Shown piece by piece: positions 6,154-7,891 of a stretch of 7,891 nt of DNA (position 1 is the first letter of the stretch; each line of letters begins with the position of its first letter). This DNA is from Hyphomicrobiales bacterium (GTDB lineage Bacteria > Pseudomonadota > Alphaproteobacteria > Rhizobiales > Devosiaceae), in contig JALWTJ010000121.1 in NCBI GenBank assembly GCA_027082895.1, forward strand, positions 1 to 7,891, in the 5' to 3' direction. A program made the position numbers and the translations under genes. The notes below the pieces were generated by a model. It was not told the DNA's origin. It did no database searches and worked only from the letters and a program-made list of their open reading frames with translations.

Positions 6154-6246
6154 CCGGAAATCGCTCTTTAACATCTTGCGGTGATCCCGTTCGGGCGTCG
6201 GCTTCGGTTCCCCCTCAGGCTCTCCGATCATCCGGACCTAACGATA

Positions 6247-7176
6247 GTGCAAATTTATCTGCCTATTGCCGAGTTGTCAGCCAACCTCTTCTTTCTGATG
6301 GGGATGGGGGGCACGGTCGGGTTTCTTTCCGGCCTGTTCGGTGTTGGGGGCGGATTTCTTCTTACGCCATTGCTGATCTTTACCGGCATTCCTGCCCCGG
6401 TAGCCGTTGCCTCCGTGACCGGGCAGGTGGTGGCCGCCTCCACCTCCGGGGCGCTGTCCTATTACCGCCACGGCGGCATTGATTTTCACCTGGCCTTTTA
6501 CCTGGTGGCAGCCGGTGTCACCGGATCCTTTTTCGGTGTTGCGACCTTTGGCGCCCTGCGCGGCGCTGGCCAGCTGGACCTGGTGATTTCCCTTGGCTAT
6601 TTGATCTTTCTGGGCTCCATCGGCTCGCTTCTCGTCTATGAAGCCGTGGGGGCCCTCATCCGGCGGTCCAAGGGCAAGGCGCGCCCCCTGAAGGTTCCCG
6701 GCCAGCACAATTGGGTCCACGGCCTGCCCTTCCGGGTGCGTTTCAAGCGGTCCAATCTGTATGTCAGCGTTCTGCCGGTGGTAGCTATCGGCCTGTTCAT
6801 CGGCTTTTTCGGCTCACTTCTGGGGATCGGGGGCGGCTTCATTCTGGTGCCGGCGCTGGTTTACATCCTGCGGGTTCCGGGCAAGGTGGTTATCGGCACC
6901 TCCCTGATCCAGGTTCTGTCCACCATGGTATCCTCCACCATCTTGCATGCGGTAAACACCCAGAGCGTGGACATCATCCTTGTCATCAGCCTGATGGTGG
7001 GCAGCGTCACCGGTGCCCAGTTCGGTGCCGCCATCGGGCAGAAGATGCGCGGCGAGCAGACTCGTGCCCTGCTGGGGTTCATCGTTCTGGCGGTGGCCTT
7101 GCGCTTTGCCTATACCCTGATCAAGACCCCCGCCGACGTGTTTTCCCTTGCCGCTGCCGGGGCGGGAGCGGGCTGA
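6247..7176 (+). CDS. TauE/SafE-family permease (putative sulfite/organosulfonate or other anion exporter)
   Basis: A polytopic inner-membrane protein of 309 residues. It shows the internal duplication of the TauE/SafE (PF01925) fold: GFLSGLFGVGGGFLLTPLL (25-43) in the first half and GSLLGIGGGFILVPAL (189-204) in the second, each opening a bundle of hydrophobic helices, with a basic cytoplasmic linker between them (about 139-170). Family members export sulfite, sulfoacetate or related anions; the substrate here cannot be read from sequence. I chose the GTG at 6247 because VQIYLPIAELS matches the N-terminus I recall for alphaproteobacterial homologues. The open frame back to the GTG at 6181 adds 22 polar residues that do not look like family sequence. 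Neither start has a strong Shine-Dalgarno. The stop overlaps the start of the next gene, so the two are probably translationally coupled. Confidence 0.9.
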   Translation: MQIYLPIAELSANLFFLMGMGGTVGFLSGLFGVGGGFLLTPLLIFTGIPAPVAVASVTGQVVAASTSGALSYYRHGGIDFHLAFYLVAAGVTGSFFGVATFGALRGAGQLDLVISLGYLIFLGSIGSLLVYEAVGALIRRSKGKARPLKVPGQHNWVHGLPFRVRFKRSNLYVSVLPVVAIGLFIGFFGSLLGIGGGFILVPALVYILRVPGKVVIGTSLIQVLSTMVSSTILHAVNTQSVDIILVISLMVGSVTGAQFGAAIGQKMRGEQTRALLGFIVLAVALRFAYTLIKTPADVFSLAAAGAGAG

Positions 7177-7891
7177 TGGAAAGGCGCCGACACATCGGGG
7201 CAGGGCGGAAGGGGCTTACCGGTTGGAGCTTTGCGCTGTTTGTTGCTGCTCTGGTGGCGCTCTGGCCCGCAACAGGCATGGCCGAACGGCTGGTCTCCAA
7301 GCTTTCGGTACAGGAAATCTCGATCAATTCATCCTTTTCCGGCGGCAGCATCACCCTGTTCGGCAATGTGGAAAATGCCGTGGGCTCCAACGAGGTGGTG
7401 GAAGGGCCCTTTGACATCATCGTTGTCATTCAGGGCATGGCAACGGACAAGGTGGTGCGCGAAAAATCCCGGCAGGCCGGCGTCTGGCTCAATGCGGAAC
7501 AGGTGACGTTCAGCGGGGTGCCCTCTTTCTATCATGTGCTGTCCACCCGGCCGATCGACAAGATCATTGATGCGCAGATGCGCGCCGAGCTCGGCATCAG
7601 CCTGTCGGCCCAGATCCGCTCCGATGATGCCCCTTCCGATGCCGTGCGGCAGAAATTTACTGCGCAACTGATCCGCCTGATGGAACAGGACAACATGTAT
7701 GGCATCAATCCCCACGGGGTCGCCTTTCACTCCGATTCCTTCTACAGCGCCAACCTTGCCCTTCCTTCCGACGTGCCCAACGGATCCTTTCTGGCAACCA
7801 CCTATCTGTTCCGCAACGGGGAACTGGTGGACGACAATGCGGAGCGCTTTGTCGTGCGCACCGTGGGGGTGGAACGTTTCATCGCCAATTC
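7176..7891 (+). CDS. Alph_Pro_TM family protein (TIGR02186-like), 3' truncated by the window end
   Basis: The ATG overlaps the preceding TGA (TGATG), with GGGAG 7 bases upstream, so it is coupled to the permease gene. The 238 visible codons encode a basic N-terminus, a hydrophobic signal segment (about residues 17-33) and a likely signal peptidase site after GMA (residue 36). The mature part contains ITLFGNVEN, GPFDIIVVIQG, KSRQAGVWLN, VTFSGVPSFYHVLSTRPID and ATTYLFRNGELV, which I recognise as the conserved alphaproteobacterial Alph_Pro_TM family (PF09608). These proteins are about 260 residues with a C-terminal membrane helix, so only the last few tens of residues should be missing. The bulk should face the periplasm. 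Biochemical function is unknown; constant adjacency to TauE-type permeases suggests a partner or periplasmic accessory subunit. Confidence 0.88.
   Translation, partial: MERRRHIGAGRKGLTGWSFALFVAALVALWPATGMAERLVSKLSVQEISINSSFSGGSITLFGNVENAVGSNEVVEGPFDIIVVIQGMATDKVVREKSRQAGVWLNAEQVTFSGVPSFYHVLSTRPIDKIIDAQMRAELGISLSAQIRSDDAPSDAVRQKFTAQLIRLMEQDNMYGINPHGVAFHSDSFYSANLALPSDVPNGSFLATTYLFRNGELVDDNAERFVVRTVGVERFIAN

Noticed and set aside
6181..6246. 22-codon upstream extension of the permease, starting at GTG 6181
   Set aside because: The added residues are Arg/Pro-rich and absent from the family N-terminus as I know it; no Shine-Dalgarno precedes 6181.

Overview
The window looks like ordinary chromosome from a GC-rich alphaproteobacterium. 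Three things point there: a FixJ/NarL-type regulator with an alphaproteobacterial flavour, a PodJ-like polar scaffold protein (coiled coil, one membrane span, Sel1 repeats, peptidoglycan-binding domain), and a TauE-type exporter directly followed by an Alph_Pro_TM (TIGR02186-like) gene, a pairing I know only from Alphaproteobacteria. An intergenic palindromic repeat with a CAAAAAGTGGG-ACCGG core also resembles sequences I recall from many alphaproteobacterial genomes. I cannot name a genus. I see no mobile element, CRISPR array, tRNA or rRNA.

Layout. Positions 31-666 (minus) encode a two-domain response regulator whose receiver has lost the phosphoacceptor aspartate and other key residues. 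Its probable sigma70 promoter lies at 813-841, giving a structured leader of about 140 bases. Positions 842-1087 hold no convincing gene; they carry a nested palindrome, a partial second copy and a 17-base tandem duplication. A strong intrinsic terminator (1088-1125) ends mscL (1151-1510, minus). A 322-base divergent spacer separates mscL from the very long PodJ-like gene (1833-5954, plus). The next spacer (5955-6246) has several hairpins and a good promoter (TTGACA at 6067). It leads into a two-gene operon: a TauE/SafE-family permease (6247-7176) and, overlapping its stop by one base, a secreted or membrane-anchored Alph_Pro_TM protein that runs off the window end (7176-7891).

Functionally the genes form separate units: an atypical regulator of unknown targets, an osmotic safety valve, an envelope-spanning polarity or cell-wall scaffold, and a putative organosulfur/anion export pair. 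Nothing links them in one pathway. The most unusual items are the degenerate receiver domain, the large PodJ-like protein without the usual PodJ N-terminal motif, the palindromic intergenic element, and the conserved but poorly understood TauE/Alph_Pro_TM pair.
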